This document shows positions 1 to 9,300 of a stretch of DNA of 64,000 bases, in pieces (the first letter of the stretch is position 1; every line of letters begins with the position of its first letter). This stretch comes from an uncultured Flavobacteriales bacterium. GTDB taxonomy: Bacteria; Bacteroidota; Bacteroidia; Flavobacteriales; Crocinitomicaceae. Made by a program: the position numbers and the translations under genes. The stretch lies in NCBI GenBank assembly GCA_946482515.1, contig CAMLRS010000010.1, positions 1 through 64,000 on the forward strand. Direction: 5' to 3'. A model generated the notes under the pieces. That model had not been told where the DNA came from and ran no database searches. It was given only the letters and a program-made list of their open reading frames with translations.

Positions 1-125
1 ACGAAACAGCTTCCGGTGCGAAGAAAAACGTAGATGTTTCTGAATTCAAAAACGGCGTTTACCTGGTAACAGTGCTCGACAAAGGTGTTGCGATCCAGAC
101 ACGAAGAGTGGTCGTTAAACACTGA
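1..125 (+). CDS. T9SS cargo protein, C-terminal end only (cut by window edge)
   Basis: Only the last 40 complete codons and the TGA stop are inside the window. They encode the end of a type A T9SS sorting domain: a lysine-rich turn, then FKNGVYLVTVL, then a basic tail ending RRVVVKH. Such domains guide proteins through the T9SS and are removed at the surface. The DNA is about 92% identical to the end of the next gene (820-944), so the two are tandem paralogs. The fold and role of the mature protein cannot be seen. Confidence 0.85.
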   Translation, partial: ETASGAKKNVDVSEFKNGVYLVTVLDKGVAIQTRRVVVKH

Positions 126-197
126 TTCACCCGATAGAATTGAAGGGCGGACGAGCATTCTGCCCTTTCTGTTTAAATCTCCAAAAAAATCATCCTT

Positions 198-944
198 ATG
201 AAAAAACTGTTTACCCTTATTTCCCTCTGTTTCTTCACTGGTTTCGGCTTCGGCCAGGCAGAGATTCGCCTATTCGAGGGTGGAGCAGCCGTGGGGTCAG
301 ATATCTCCGGAACAACACACGAAGCTATTATTGAGCCAGCCCCACCGTCTTATTCGTTCACGTTCGAAATAAAAAACACTTCGGGATCAACCCAGAACTG
401 GAGCATTATGCGTTACCGTGTTAATACACCACCTTCAGGTTGGGCCGACAATTTGTCGTGGGGACCTTATCCCGATAATAATTTTGAAGGTCAATGCTAT
501 GCTCCGGGTACGATGAACACTAACCCGTGGACGAATCCGCTTCCAATGGCTATCGAAACAAACGGCCTTCTCATTGTGTATGTCGCGGCGCAAGATCCGG
601 GTTGTGGTCATTACCGTTACATAATTATGGATGGTAGCACCAAGATTGATTCCGTTGACCTCGAAGTTTGTTCTGTACTGGGCGTTGGCGAGCAGGAAGA
701 AGTTGCCGAAATGATTGCTTATCCGAACCCTGCAAACGGCCAGCTTACGGTTGCTGCAACAGGAATGGACGGTAACTATGATATCCGTATAACGGACGTG
801 CTCGGTAAAGTAGTCTACAACGAAACAGCTTCCGGTGCCAAGAAAAACGTAGATGTTTCTGAATTCAAAAACGGCGTTTATCTGGTAACAGTGCTCGAAA
901 AAGGCGTTGCCATCCAGACGCGAAGAGTGGCCGTGAAACACTAA
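198..944 (+). CDS. Secreted protein with T9SS type A sorting domain
   Basis: 248 residues. An N-terminal signal peptide (MKKLFTLISLCFFTGFGFGQ) is followed by about 140 residues of beta-rich sequence without a family I recognise. The last 75 or so residues are a T9SS type A domain: YPNPANGQLTV, then ITDVLGKVVYN, then FKNGVYLVTVLEKG and a basic end. The protein should cross the inner membrane by Sec and the outer membrane by SprA. It sits directly after a paralog whose end lies at 1-125. ATG at 198 is the only start that gives a clean signal peptide. A hairpin terminator follows. The function of the mature part is unknown. Confidence 0.85.
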   Translation: MKKLFTLISLCFFTGFGFGQAEIRLFEGGAAVGSDISGTTHEAIIEPAPPSYSFTFEIKNTSGSTQNWSIMRYRVNTPPSGWADNLSWGPYPDNNFEGQCYAPGTMNTNPWTNPLPMAIETNGLLIVYVAAQDPGCGHYRYIIMDGSTKIDSVDLEVCSVLGVGEQEEVAEMIAYPNPANGQLTVAATGMDGNYDIRITDVLGKVVYNETASGAKKNVDVSEFKNGVYLVTVLEKGVAIQTRRVAVKH

Positions 945-963
945 GAAAAATACAGCTTATCAG

Positions 964-990
964 AAAGGCGGTTCGAATGGATCGCCTTTT
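964..990 (+). terminator. Rho-independent terminator after the T9SS cargo gene
   Basis: Stem AAAGGCG (964-970) pairs with CGCCTTT (983-989) and is followed by more T residues. It lies 20 bases after the stop of the gene at 198-944 and just before the end of the convergent sirtuin gene. Confidence 0.75.
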
Positions 991-997
991 TTGTTGT

Positions 998-1684
998 TTA
1001 TAGTAACGCTGCGAGCTCTTTTACACCGATAACGGCAGTTGCGGCAATACGTGTAAACGAAGAGCTGGCGGCCAGCTCATGCGCCTGCGGATCGATGATG
1101 AACCTGCGGCAATGCGGCGGAGCGTAATGGATCAGACCGGCTGCCGGATAGACATTCAGAGAAGTGCCGATGACCACCAGCACATCTGCCCGGGAAACTA
1201 GCTCAGCTGCCGGCTCGAGGTTGGGTACCGCTTCGCCGAACCAGACCACGTGTGGGCGAAGCGGATAGCCTTGTGGACATGTATGATCGGAAGTGAGCTC
1301 CCAACCATCTATCGGATAATAACGTTCTTCCTGTTGTGGTCCCGAGCTTTTGCTCTGCCGGATGTTGCCGTGGAGGTGCAGTACCTTGTCATTTCCTGCC
1401 CTTTCGTGCAGATCATCGATGTTTTGGGTCACAATTGCAACATCATATGATTCCTGTAATCCGGCGAAAAACTGGTGGGCCGCATTGGGGGAACATTCAA
1501 TGACCTGCTTCCTGCGTTCATTGTAAAAACGCTGGACCAGAGCGGGGTTTTTTCGCCATGCTTCAGGCGTGGCAACTTCTTCTATGGCGTAGTTTTCCCA
1601 CAATCCATCCGAATCCCGGAAAGTGTGGATTCCGCTCTCGGCGCTGATGCCTGCGCCCGACAATACAACGAACAATTCTTTCAT
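998..1684 (-). CDS. cobB: Sir2 family NAD-dependent protein deacylase (class III sirtuin, CobB-like)
   Basis: 228 residues, the length of bacterial class III sirtuins. NAD-binding motifs are GAGISAESGI (about 10-19) and TQNIDDLHERAG (about 86-97); the catalytic His is H105 in LHLHGN; RPHVVWFGE follows. Y54 and R57 in FYNERR match the Tyr-x-x-Arg pair that binds succinyl or malonyl groups in SIRT5 and E. coli CobB, so lysine desuccinylation is plausible as well as deacetylation. The region that normally carries four zinc-binding cysteines has only one Cys, so structural zinc is probably absent. The gene is convergent with the T9SS cargo gene and has its own weak -7 box (1693-1700, minus strand). 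Confidence 0.9.
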   Translation of the reverse strand: MKELFVVLSGAGISAESGIHTFRDSDGLWENYAIEEVATPEAWRKNPALVQRFYNERRKQVIECSPNAAHQFFAGLQESYDVAIVTQNIDDLHERAGNDKVLHLHGNIRQSKSSGPQQEERYYPIDGWELTSDHTCPQGYPLRPHVVWFGEAVPNLEPAAELVSRADVLVVIGTSLNVYPAAGLIHYAPPHCRRFIIDPQAHELAASSSFTRIAATAVIGVKELAALL

Positions 1685-1778
1685 ACGTGAACTAAAGCTA
1701 CAAAAAGCTTTAATTAGCTTTCCAAGAATTTTGTGACTTATTGAAAACGGAAATGTGTTAACTAAGTCTTAAAAAGAA

Positions 1779-1786
1779 TACATTTG
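1779..1786 (+). promoter_or_regulatory. -7 box TACATTTG for the thioredoxin-fold T9SS gene
   Basis: Exact match to TAnnTTTG, 27 bases before the ATG at 1814. Transcription would begin near 1793, which rules out the upstream TTG at 1784 as the start. No good TTG is seen at -33. Confidence 0.55.
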
Positions 1787-1813
1787 GGTTTTAAACTATA
1801 TAACTCAACGTAT

Positions 1814-3334
1814 ATGAAAAGAGGATTACTCTCAGCAATGGCGTTAATTTCAGGTTTGTCCGCGAGCGCACAGCTGGCTGACGGAAGTTTCGCTGAAGAT
1901 TTTACAGTAACAGCATACCAGCCAGGTTTGGCTTCTGCAGGTATGAACAGCAACGGTAGCTACAATCTTTACGATTATCTGGATGCAGGATACACTGTAT
2001 TCTTTGATGTATCCGCTACATGGTGCGGTCCTTGCTGGAACTACCACAACTCCGGAGCTCTGGAAGAACTGTACTACAACCACGGTCCTGCTGGTCAGCC
2101 GGGTGTAAGCCCAACAACAACGGATGACGTTATGGTTATCTGGATTGATGGAGACCCACAAACTGCAGATGCAACAATGTTGGACGGTTCTGGTGCAATC
2201 GGAAACTGGATCAACCCATCAGGTAGCGAGGAAATCACTTTCCCTATGGCAAACCCTGTTTCGGCAACAGCTACTCAAATCAACAATGACTATGAGATTG
2301 CATACTTCCCTACAATTTACAAGATCTGCCCGAACCGTATCGTAAGTGAGATTGGTCAGGCAAATGCTGCAGCTCTGTATGCTGGCGTTACTTCTTGCCC
2401 GCCTCCTGCAACACTTGCTACTGACGTTGCTGCTTTTGATTACACTGGTACACCATACCACTGTGAAGGAAGCTACACACCGAAAGTAAAAATCCAGAAC
2501 TACGGTACAGGAGCACTTACAAGTGCTACAGTTACGATCTCTGTTGGTGGTTCTACAGTATCAACAGGTACATTCTCCGGTAACCTCGCTACATACGAGC
2601 TTGCTGAAGTTACTTGTACAGCTATCGCTAGCTACACACCAGGTACACTCGACATCACTGTAACAACAACTGGTGACGGTTCTGCTGCAAACAACACACT
2701 TTCTGAGGTTGTTGCTTCAGTTCCACAGGTTACAGACGTTGTTTACCTGACACTGAAAACAGACTTCTGGTCTGAAGAAACAGAATGGGTTATCGAAACT
2801 GCTGCAGGTGCAACTGTTCCTGGAACTGCAAACCCTGCTTTGGCAAACGATACACAATACGATCTTACTTACACGCTTCCTGCAACAGGTTGCTACGTGT
2901 TCAACATCTCTGACTCTTACGGTGATGGTATCCTGAACGGTCCAACTGTTTCTGGTGATGCTACAGGTATGATCAACTTCCGCGATGCTGATGGTACAGT
3001 GATCATGAACTGGATCGACTACGGTTACGGTGCAGAAGTACCTTTCAAAGTTACTCAGCAGGTTGCTGGTATCGAAGAGGCTTCTACAATCGGAATGGAA
3101 GTATTCCCTAACCCTGCAACGACTAGCGTAAACGTTAAGTTCGAAGCTACAGGTGGTGACTACAACGTAAACATCACAGATCTTTCTGGTCGTGTGGTTG
3201 GAGCTGAGACTATCGCTAACGCAACAGGTGCTCAGAAAGTAGAAATGTCTTTGGCTGGACTGGCTTCAGGTAACTACCTGATCACAGTATCTACTGAAGG
3301 TGCTACTTACACACAACGTTTCGTTGTAAAATAA
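1814..3334 (+). CDS. Secreted thioredoxin-fold protein with T9SS type A sorting domain
   Basis: 506 residues from ATG 1814. The signal peptide ends near SGLSASAQ. A thioredoxin/TlpA-like domain follows with the redox motif WCGPC in VSATWCGPCWNYH. The middle contains CARDB-like beta repeats, then a segment with DSYGDGIL typical of Bacteroidota surface proteins. The last 80 residues form a T9SS type A domain (VFPNPATTSVNV to QRFVVK). Codon use is strongly biased to aca, gct, tct and aac, unlike the neighbours, which suggests very high expression. A surface or secreted disulfide role is inferred from the CGPC motif; the exact substrate is unknown. A strong terminator follows. Confidence 0.85.
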   Translation: MKRGLLSAMALISGLSASAQLADGSFAEDFTVTAYQPGLASAGMNSNGSYNLYDYLDAGYTVFFDVSATWCGPCWNYHNSGALEELYYNHGPAGQPGVSPTTTDDVMVIWIDGDPQTADATMLDGSGAIGNWINPSGSEEITFPMANPVSATATQINNDYEIAYFPTIYKICPNRIVSEIGQANAAALYAGVTSCPPPATLATDVAAFDYTGTPYHCEGSYTPKVKIQNYGTGALTSATVTISVGGSTVSTGTFSGNLATYELAEVTCTAIASYTPGTLDITVTTTGDGSAANNTLSEVVASVPQVTDVVYLTLKTDFWSEETEWVIETAAGATVPGTANPALANDTQYDLTYTLPATGCYVFNISDSYGDGILNGPTVSGDATGMINFRDADGTVIMNWIDYGYGAEVPFKVTQQVAGIEEASTIGMEVFPNPATTSVNVKFEATGGDYNVNITDLSGRVVGAETIANATGAQKVEMSLAGLASGNYLITVSTEGATYTQRFVVK

Positions 3335-3358
3335 GACAACAGCTTTTTAGCATAGAAG

Positions 3359-3389
3359 GCCCCGTAGAGTTTATTCTACGGGGCTTTTT
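3359..3389 (+). terminator. Strong rho-independent terminator
   Basis: A perfect 10-bp stem (GCCCCGTAGA at 3359-3368, TCTACGGGGC at 3375-3384) with loop GTTTAT is followed by TTTTTG. It ends the highly expressed T9SS gene before maeB. Confidence 0.9.
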
Positions 3390-3454
3390 GCTTTCAGTCA
3401 TAGCTGTTTCTATGCGATAATTGTTACCTTTACCGACTTCACTAAACCGATTCC

Positions 3455-5719
3455 ATGGGAAAAATTCGCAAGCAGGACGCACTTGATTATCACGCCTCTG
3501 GCAGGCCCGGTAAAATTGAAGTTATTCCGACCAAGCCCTATGCTTCACAGCGGGATCTTTCCCTGGCCTATTCGCCGGGAGTAGCGGAGCCGTGCCTGAA
3601 AATTGCAGAAAACGCGGAAGACGTTTACAAATACACCAGCAAAGCCAATCTCGTAGCCGTTATTTCCAACGGAACAGCCGTTCTTGGATTGGGTGATATC
3701 GGCCCGCTGGCGTCCAAGCCCGTTATGGAAGGAAAAGGATTGCTCTTCAAGATCTTTGCCGACATCGATGTATTCGATATCGAGATCGACGCCAAAGACC
3801 CGGAGAAATTCATCCAAACGGTTAAAGCCATTGCGCCGACCTTCGGCGGGATCAACCTGGAAGACATCAAAGCCCCGGAAGCATTCGAGATCGAGCGCAG
3901 ACTGAAAGAAGAGCTCGATATCCCGGTGATGCACGACGACCAGCACGGAACGGCAATTATTTCCGCAGCGGCGCTTATGAATGCGCTGGAGCTGGCCGGA
4001 AAGAAGATCAAAGATGTGAAGATCCTGATCTCGGGAGCAGGAGCCGCAGCAATTTCCTGTGTACAGCTCTACCTGGCAATCGGTGCGCAATTGAAAAACA
4101 TTTACATGTTCGACAGCAAAGGGCTCATTCACGAAGGTCGTACTGATCTCGACAGCATGAAGCAGATCTTTGCCATTCATAAAAAAGACATGACGCTCGA
4201 AAAAGCGTTCAAAGGCATGGACGTTTTCCTTGGTTTATCGAAAGGGAACCTGGTGTCCAAAGCTATGATCGCTTCCATGGCGAAAAACCCGATCGTGTTT
4301 GCCCTGGCTAACCCGGAACCGGAAATTTCCTACAAGGACGCGATGGCTGTGCGCAATGATATCATCATGGCTACCGGACGTTCCGATCATCCTAACCAGG
4401 TGAACAACGTGCTCGGTTTCCCGTTCATTTTCCGCGGGGCGCTCGACGTGCGTGCGACTACTATCAACGAAGAAATGAAGCTGGCGGCAGTGAAAGCCAT
4501 TGCCAACCTGGCGAAAGAAAATATTCCCGACGAAGTGATCGAAGCCTATGGCGAAAAGCACATCATGTTCGGTCGCGATCAGATCATTCCCAAACCACTC
4601 GATCCGCGTTTGATCTATTATGTGGCCCCGGCTGTAGCAAGAGCTGCAATGGAATCCGGTGTGGCGCGTAAACCGATCGAGAACTGGGAAGAATATGAAA
4701 TGGAGCTGAAAAAGCGCCTCGGACTCGACAACAAGCTCGTGCGCACAGTGACTGAAAAAGCACAGGCCAATCCGAAACGCGTGGTATTTGCCGAAGCCGA
4801 CAACCTCAAGATCCTGAAAGCAGCCCAGGTGGCTACAGAAGAAGGCATTTGCATACCTATCCTGCTCGGCAAGCGCAAGGTGATTGAATCACTTATGCAG
4901 GAATACAGCCTGGAATTCCAGAACATGCAGATCATCGATCCGAAATCGGATACGGAAAAAGCGCGCAGACGAGCTTACGGAATGGCATTTTTTGAAAAGC
5001 GCAAGCGCAAAGGAATTACCGAATTCGAAGCCATTCAAATCATGCGCGAACGCAACCACTTCGGCGCCATGATGGTCAACACCGGCGACGCAGATGCAAT
5101 GATTTCCGGCCTTACGCGCAACTACCGCGATGTAGTGCGTCCGGCGATCCAGACCATCGGGTTGCAGAAAGACGTTAATACAGTGGCCGGCGTTTACATC
5201 CTGATGACCAAGCGCGGACCATTGTTCCTGGCCGATACGACTATTAACCTCGATCCGACGGCACAGCAAATTGCCGAGATCACCAGCAACGTGGCCAAGA
5301 TGGTGCGCAAGCTGAAGATCACGCCGCGCATTGCCCTGCTCAGCTATTCCAACTTCGGCTCATCGCCGGGTGAAGACGCTCTGAAAATGGCCGAAGCGGT
5401 GCAGATCCTGCACGAGAAATTCCCGACGATTATCGTAGACGGAGAAGTGCAGGCCAATTTCGCGCTCAACAACGAGCTGATGGAGGAAAAATTTGCCTTC
5501 TCCACGCTCGCCAACAAAGAAGTCAACACACTCATTTTCCCGAACCTTTCGGCCGGAAATATTGCTTATAAACTGTTGCAGGAAATCACCGAAGGCGATG
5601 CTATCGGGCCTATTCTCGTGGGATTGAAGAAATCCATCCACGTATTGCAGATGGGATCATCCGTGCGTGAGATCGTGAACATGGTGAAAGTAGCAGTCGT
5701 AGACGCCCAAACCAAATAA
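3455..5719 (+). CDS. maeB: NADP-dependent malic enzyme with phosphotransacetylase-like domain
   Basis: 754 residues, the usual length of MaeB. It converts malate to pyruvate and CO2 with reduction of NADP in the cytosol. Residues 1 to about 430 are the malic enzyme part: YSPGVAEPC (39-47), HDDQHGTA (160-167) and the dinucleotide loop GAGAAA (194-199). Residues about 432-754 resemble phosphotransacetylase, which in this family is regulatory (acetyl-CoA binding) rather than clearly catalytic. A near-consensus -7 box TACCTTTA lies at 3425-3432. ruvA follows after 2 bases and then sprA, an order common in Bacteroidota, so the three are probably cotranscribed. Confidence 0.95.
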   Translation: MGKIRKQDALDYHASGRPGKIEVIPTKPYASQRDLSLAYSPGVAEPCLKIAENAEDVYKYTSKANLVAVISNGTAVLGLGDIGPLASKPVMEGKGLLFKIFADIDVFDIEIDAKDPEKFIQTVKAIAPTFGGINLEDIKAPEAFEIERRLKEELDIPVMHDDQHGTAIISAAALMNALELAGKKIKDVKILISGAGAAAISCVQLYLAIGAQLKNIYMFDSKGLIHEGRTDLDSMKQIFAIHKKDMTLEKAFKGMDVFLGLSKGNLVSKAMIASMAKNPIVFALANPEPEISYKDAMAVRNDIIMATGRSDHPNQVNNVLGFPFIFRGALDVRATTINEEMKLAAVKAIANLAKENIPDEVIEAYGEKHIMFGRDQIIPKPLDPRLIYYVAPAVARAAMESGVARKPIENWEEYEMELKKRLGLDNKLVRTVTEKAQANPKRVVFAEADNLKILKAAQVATEEGICIPILLGKRKVIESLMQEYSLEFQNMQIIDPKSDTEKARRRAYGMAFFEKRKRKGITEFEAIQIMRERNHFGAMMVNTGDADAMISGLTRNYRDVVRPAIQTIGLQKDVNTVAGVYILMTKRGPLFLADTTINLDPTAQQIAEITSNVAKMVRKLKITPRIALLSYSNFGSSPGEDALKMAEAVQILHEKFPTIIVDGEVQANFALNNELMEEKFAFSTLANKEVNTLIFPNLSAGNIAYKLLQEITEGDAIGPILVGLKKSIHVLQMGSSVREIVNMVKVAVVDAQTK

Positions 5720-5721
5720 CC

Positions 5722-6300
5722 ATGATCACACATCTGAACGGACGCCTGGTTGAGAAAAATCCTACGAATCTGGTCATTGAATGTGGCGGAGTAGGGTATT
5801 TCGTACGCATTTCCCTGCATACATTTTCCGCTATCGGTACAGCCGAGCAGCTGAAGATCTATACCCAGCAGATCATCCGTGAGGATGCGCACCTGCTGTT
5901 TGGTTTTGCCACGCTGGAAGAACGCGAGCTGTTCAACCTGCTGCTGACCGTTTCGGGCATAGGTCCGAACACCGCTGTGCTGATGCTTTCGTCGCTGCAG
6001 CCATCCGAAGTAGCCAAGGCCATTCAGACGGAAGATGTGCGAACCATCCAATCCATCAAAGGAATTGGCGCAAAAACAGCCCAGCGCGTGATCATCGATC
6101 TGAAAGACAAAATGGTAAAAGTGGAGTGGAATGCTCCGGCAACTTTTTTCGCAGGTCACAATACAAACAGATTTGATGCGTTAACAGCATTGATTTCGTT
6201 AGGCTTCGACAAGAAGGCTGCCGAGAAAGCTATTGAAAAGATAGCTGTCGGCGACGAATCCGTGGAAGTACTCATTAAAGGAGCATTGAAAATATTGTAA
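5722..6300 (+). CDS. ruvA: Holliday junction branch migration protein RuvA
   Basis: 192 residues. RuvA tetramers bind four-way DNA junctions and recruit the RuvB motor. Seen: the N-terminal OB fold (MITHLNGRLVEKNPTNLVIECGG), two helix-hairpin-helix motifs (GIGPNTAVLML and IKGIGAKTAQRVI) and the flexible-linked C-terminal domain III (DALTALISLGFDKKAAEKAI), which contacts RuvB. The ATG is 2 bases after the maeB stop. The stop codon TAA is in the same frame as sprA, one codon upstream of its TTG start, so the two genes are probably translationally coupled. Confidence 0.95.
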   Translation: MITHLNGRLVEKNPTNLVIECGGVGYFVRISLHTFSAIGTAEQLKIYTQQIIREDAHLLFGFATLEERELFNLLLTVSGIGPNTAVLMLSSLQPSEVAKAIQTEDVRTIQSIKGIGAKTAQRVIIDLKDKMVKVEWNAPATFFAGHNTNRFDALTALISLGFDKKAAEKAIEKIAVGDESVEVLIKGALKIL

Positions 6301-6303
6301 CAC

Positions 6304-9300
6304 TTGGAACAGAACAGATTCGCTAACTACACCTTTCCTTTGCTGGCCAGACTGGTTCTGGTTTTCTGTTGCGTGTACTTTTCTGGCAATTTGTTTGCGC
6401 AGCAGGATCCGGATACGACCCTGCAATTTCCGATTACCAATCCGCTCGATCCGACGCAGAACACGCCGCAAAGCTTCGACCTGGGCGATCCGTCCAGCGT
6501 AAAACAGACCATCGTCTTCGACCCGGTTACCGGAACCTATGTTTTCCGTGAAACGATCGGAACGTCGGGGCTGAACTACCGCAATCCTTCCATGATGACG
6601 CTCGAGGAATACCTCGAATACGAGCGTCAGAAATCCATGAAGGAAAACTGGAAGGAGAAGATCGACGAGCAAACCGAAGAAGACCGTGCGCTCGAGTTCC
6701 CGATCAAAATTCCCGGGAAAGTATTTGAAAGCTTTTTCGGCTCCGACCAGATCACTATTCGTCCGCAGGGAAGCGTAGAGCTTTCGTTCGGTGTAAACTC
6801 TTCGCGCTACGACAACCCTATCCTGCCGGTAAAGCAGCGTCGTGTGACCCGTTTTGATTTCCAGCAGCAAATCCAGCTCAACCTGCAAGGCCAGATCGGC
6901 ACCAAGCTGAAGCTGAATACGAGCTACAACACACAGGCAGCCTTCGATTTTGACAATATTACAAAGCTCGGTTATTCCGGCGACGAAGATCAGATCATGC
7001 AGCGCATCGAGCTGGGACAGGTTTCCATGCCTTCGCAAAGCTCGCTGATCCCGGGATCGCAAACGCTATTCGGGGCGTATACCAAGCTCCGTTTCGGCCG
7101 ACTGACGATCGATGCGATCGCGGCATCTTCCAAAGGCAAGCGCCAGGAGATCAACATTACCGGTAAGGCGCAGGTGCAGCCGTTCGAGCTCACAGCCGAC
7201 AATTACGAAGCCAACCGTCACTATTTCCTGAACCTTTACTTCCATGAGCACTACGACGAAGCGATGTCACAATTGCCAATTGCAGCTTCCGAAGTGAACA
7301 TCACCCGTATGGAAGTGTGGCTCACCAACCGCATCAACAACACAGAAAACACCCGTAACATCCTTGCATTCTCCGATTTGGGAGAGGTGAAGCCGGAAAA
7401 CATCGAAGGTGGTCCGATCCCGAACCCGGGTCAGGAAATTCCGGATAACGAATCCAACAACCTGTACGACTGGCTGATCGGTCAGCCGAACGTCCGTAAC
7501 TTCAACGGCGCCGTTCCGACTTTGAGCGGAACTGTTGCTTCACCGGGACCGTTCCAGCAGGCCATTCATTACGAAAAAGTAGAGAATGCCCGCAAGCTGG
7601 CCGAATCGGAATATTCTTACAACGCGCTCCTGGGATTCATTTCCCTGAACCAGCCGCTCAATAACGACGAAGTACTGGCCGTTGCCTACGAGTATACTTA
7701 TCGCGGTCAAACGTACCAGGTGGGTGAATTCTCCACCGACGGAATCACGGGAAGCGACGCGCTTTACCTGAAGCTCCTCAAGCCGACGCTGACCAACCCG
7801 ACCATTACGATCTGGGACCTGATGATGAAAAACGTTTATTCCATCGGGGCTTACCAGGTGGATAAAGAAGGTTTCCGTCTCGATGTATTGTACAACAACC
7901 CGGAAACCAGCGTTCCTGTCCCGTTTTTCCCTTACGACGGACTCGATGACGAACAGATCGTGACGCTGATTGAAATGGACCGTCTGAACGTCAACAACCA
8001 GCAATTCTCGGATGGTGTATTCGACTTTGCGCCGATCGTTTACAATGGCAGTCGCGCAGAAACAGCCGGAACCATCAACACGCGGAACGGTCGCATCTAT
8101 TTCTCTACCATCGAGCCATTCGGCGCCACCCTTGCAAACAAAATGCAGGAAGAAGGCATCCCGGATGTGATCATTGACCAGATTGCTTATACCGAGCTTT
8201 ACGATTCTACCAAAACGGCGGCCCAGCAGATCCCGGGCAAGAACCGTTTCATGTTCAAGGGACAATACCAGTCTTCAATCTCTTCCGATATTCCGCTCAA
8301 TGCCCTGAACGTTCCGGAAGGTGCCGTTTCGGTGACTGCCGGGGGTATCAAATTGGTGGAAGGAACCGATTACACTGTTGATTACAACCTCGGAAGGGTG
8401 AAAATCCTCAATACCGGCGTACTGGAATCCAATATGCCGATCAAGATCTCGATCGAAAGCAACTCCGTCTTCGGGTTCCAGGCCAAATCATTACTTGGAA
8501 CGCATTTGAATTACCAGTTCAGCAAAGACCTGAACGTGGGAATGACGTGGATGCGTATGATGGAACGACCGGTGACGCAGAAAGTCGATATCGGAAGCGA
8601 GCCGTATAAAAACAACGTCCTCGGTCTGGATGTAAATTACCGCACCGAGCTGCCATTTCTGACCAAAGCCATCGATTTCCTGCCGATCATTTCCACCAAG
8701 GAGAAATCGTTCCTGACCTTCAAAGGTGAAGGAGCACACCTGATCCCGGGAACACCACGTGCGATCAGCAAGGTGGGAATTTCCTACCTCGACGACTTCG
8801 AAGGCAGCCAGAGCACCATCGACCTGCGTACGCAAAGCGCATGGCACCTTGCTTCAACGCCGCAAGGCCAGCCGGACCTTTTCCCGGAAGCTTCACAGAA
8901 AACGTTGGAAGCCGGTTTCAAGCGCTCGAAAATTGCGTGGTACCTCATCGATCCGCTGTTCTACCAGGGCAACGATCTAACGCCGCAGCACATCAAGGAC
9001 GATCCGACGCAGCTGTCTGACAGCCGTATGCGCCTCGTGACACAAACCGACGTTTTCCCGAACCTGCAATTGCCTTACGGTTCGATCCCAACCATTCCGA
9101 TCTTCGAATTGGCATACTATCCGGCTGAACGCGGGATGTACAACTACGATCAGTCGAGTGTGAATCCTGATGGAACATTTGCCAACCCGGAAGCACGCTG
9201 GAGCGGTATTCAACGCGCACTTTCCACCAACGACTTCGAGCTGGCCAATATCGAATACATCCAGTTCTGGGTGCTCGATCCGTTCAACCAGGATGCACAA

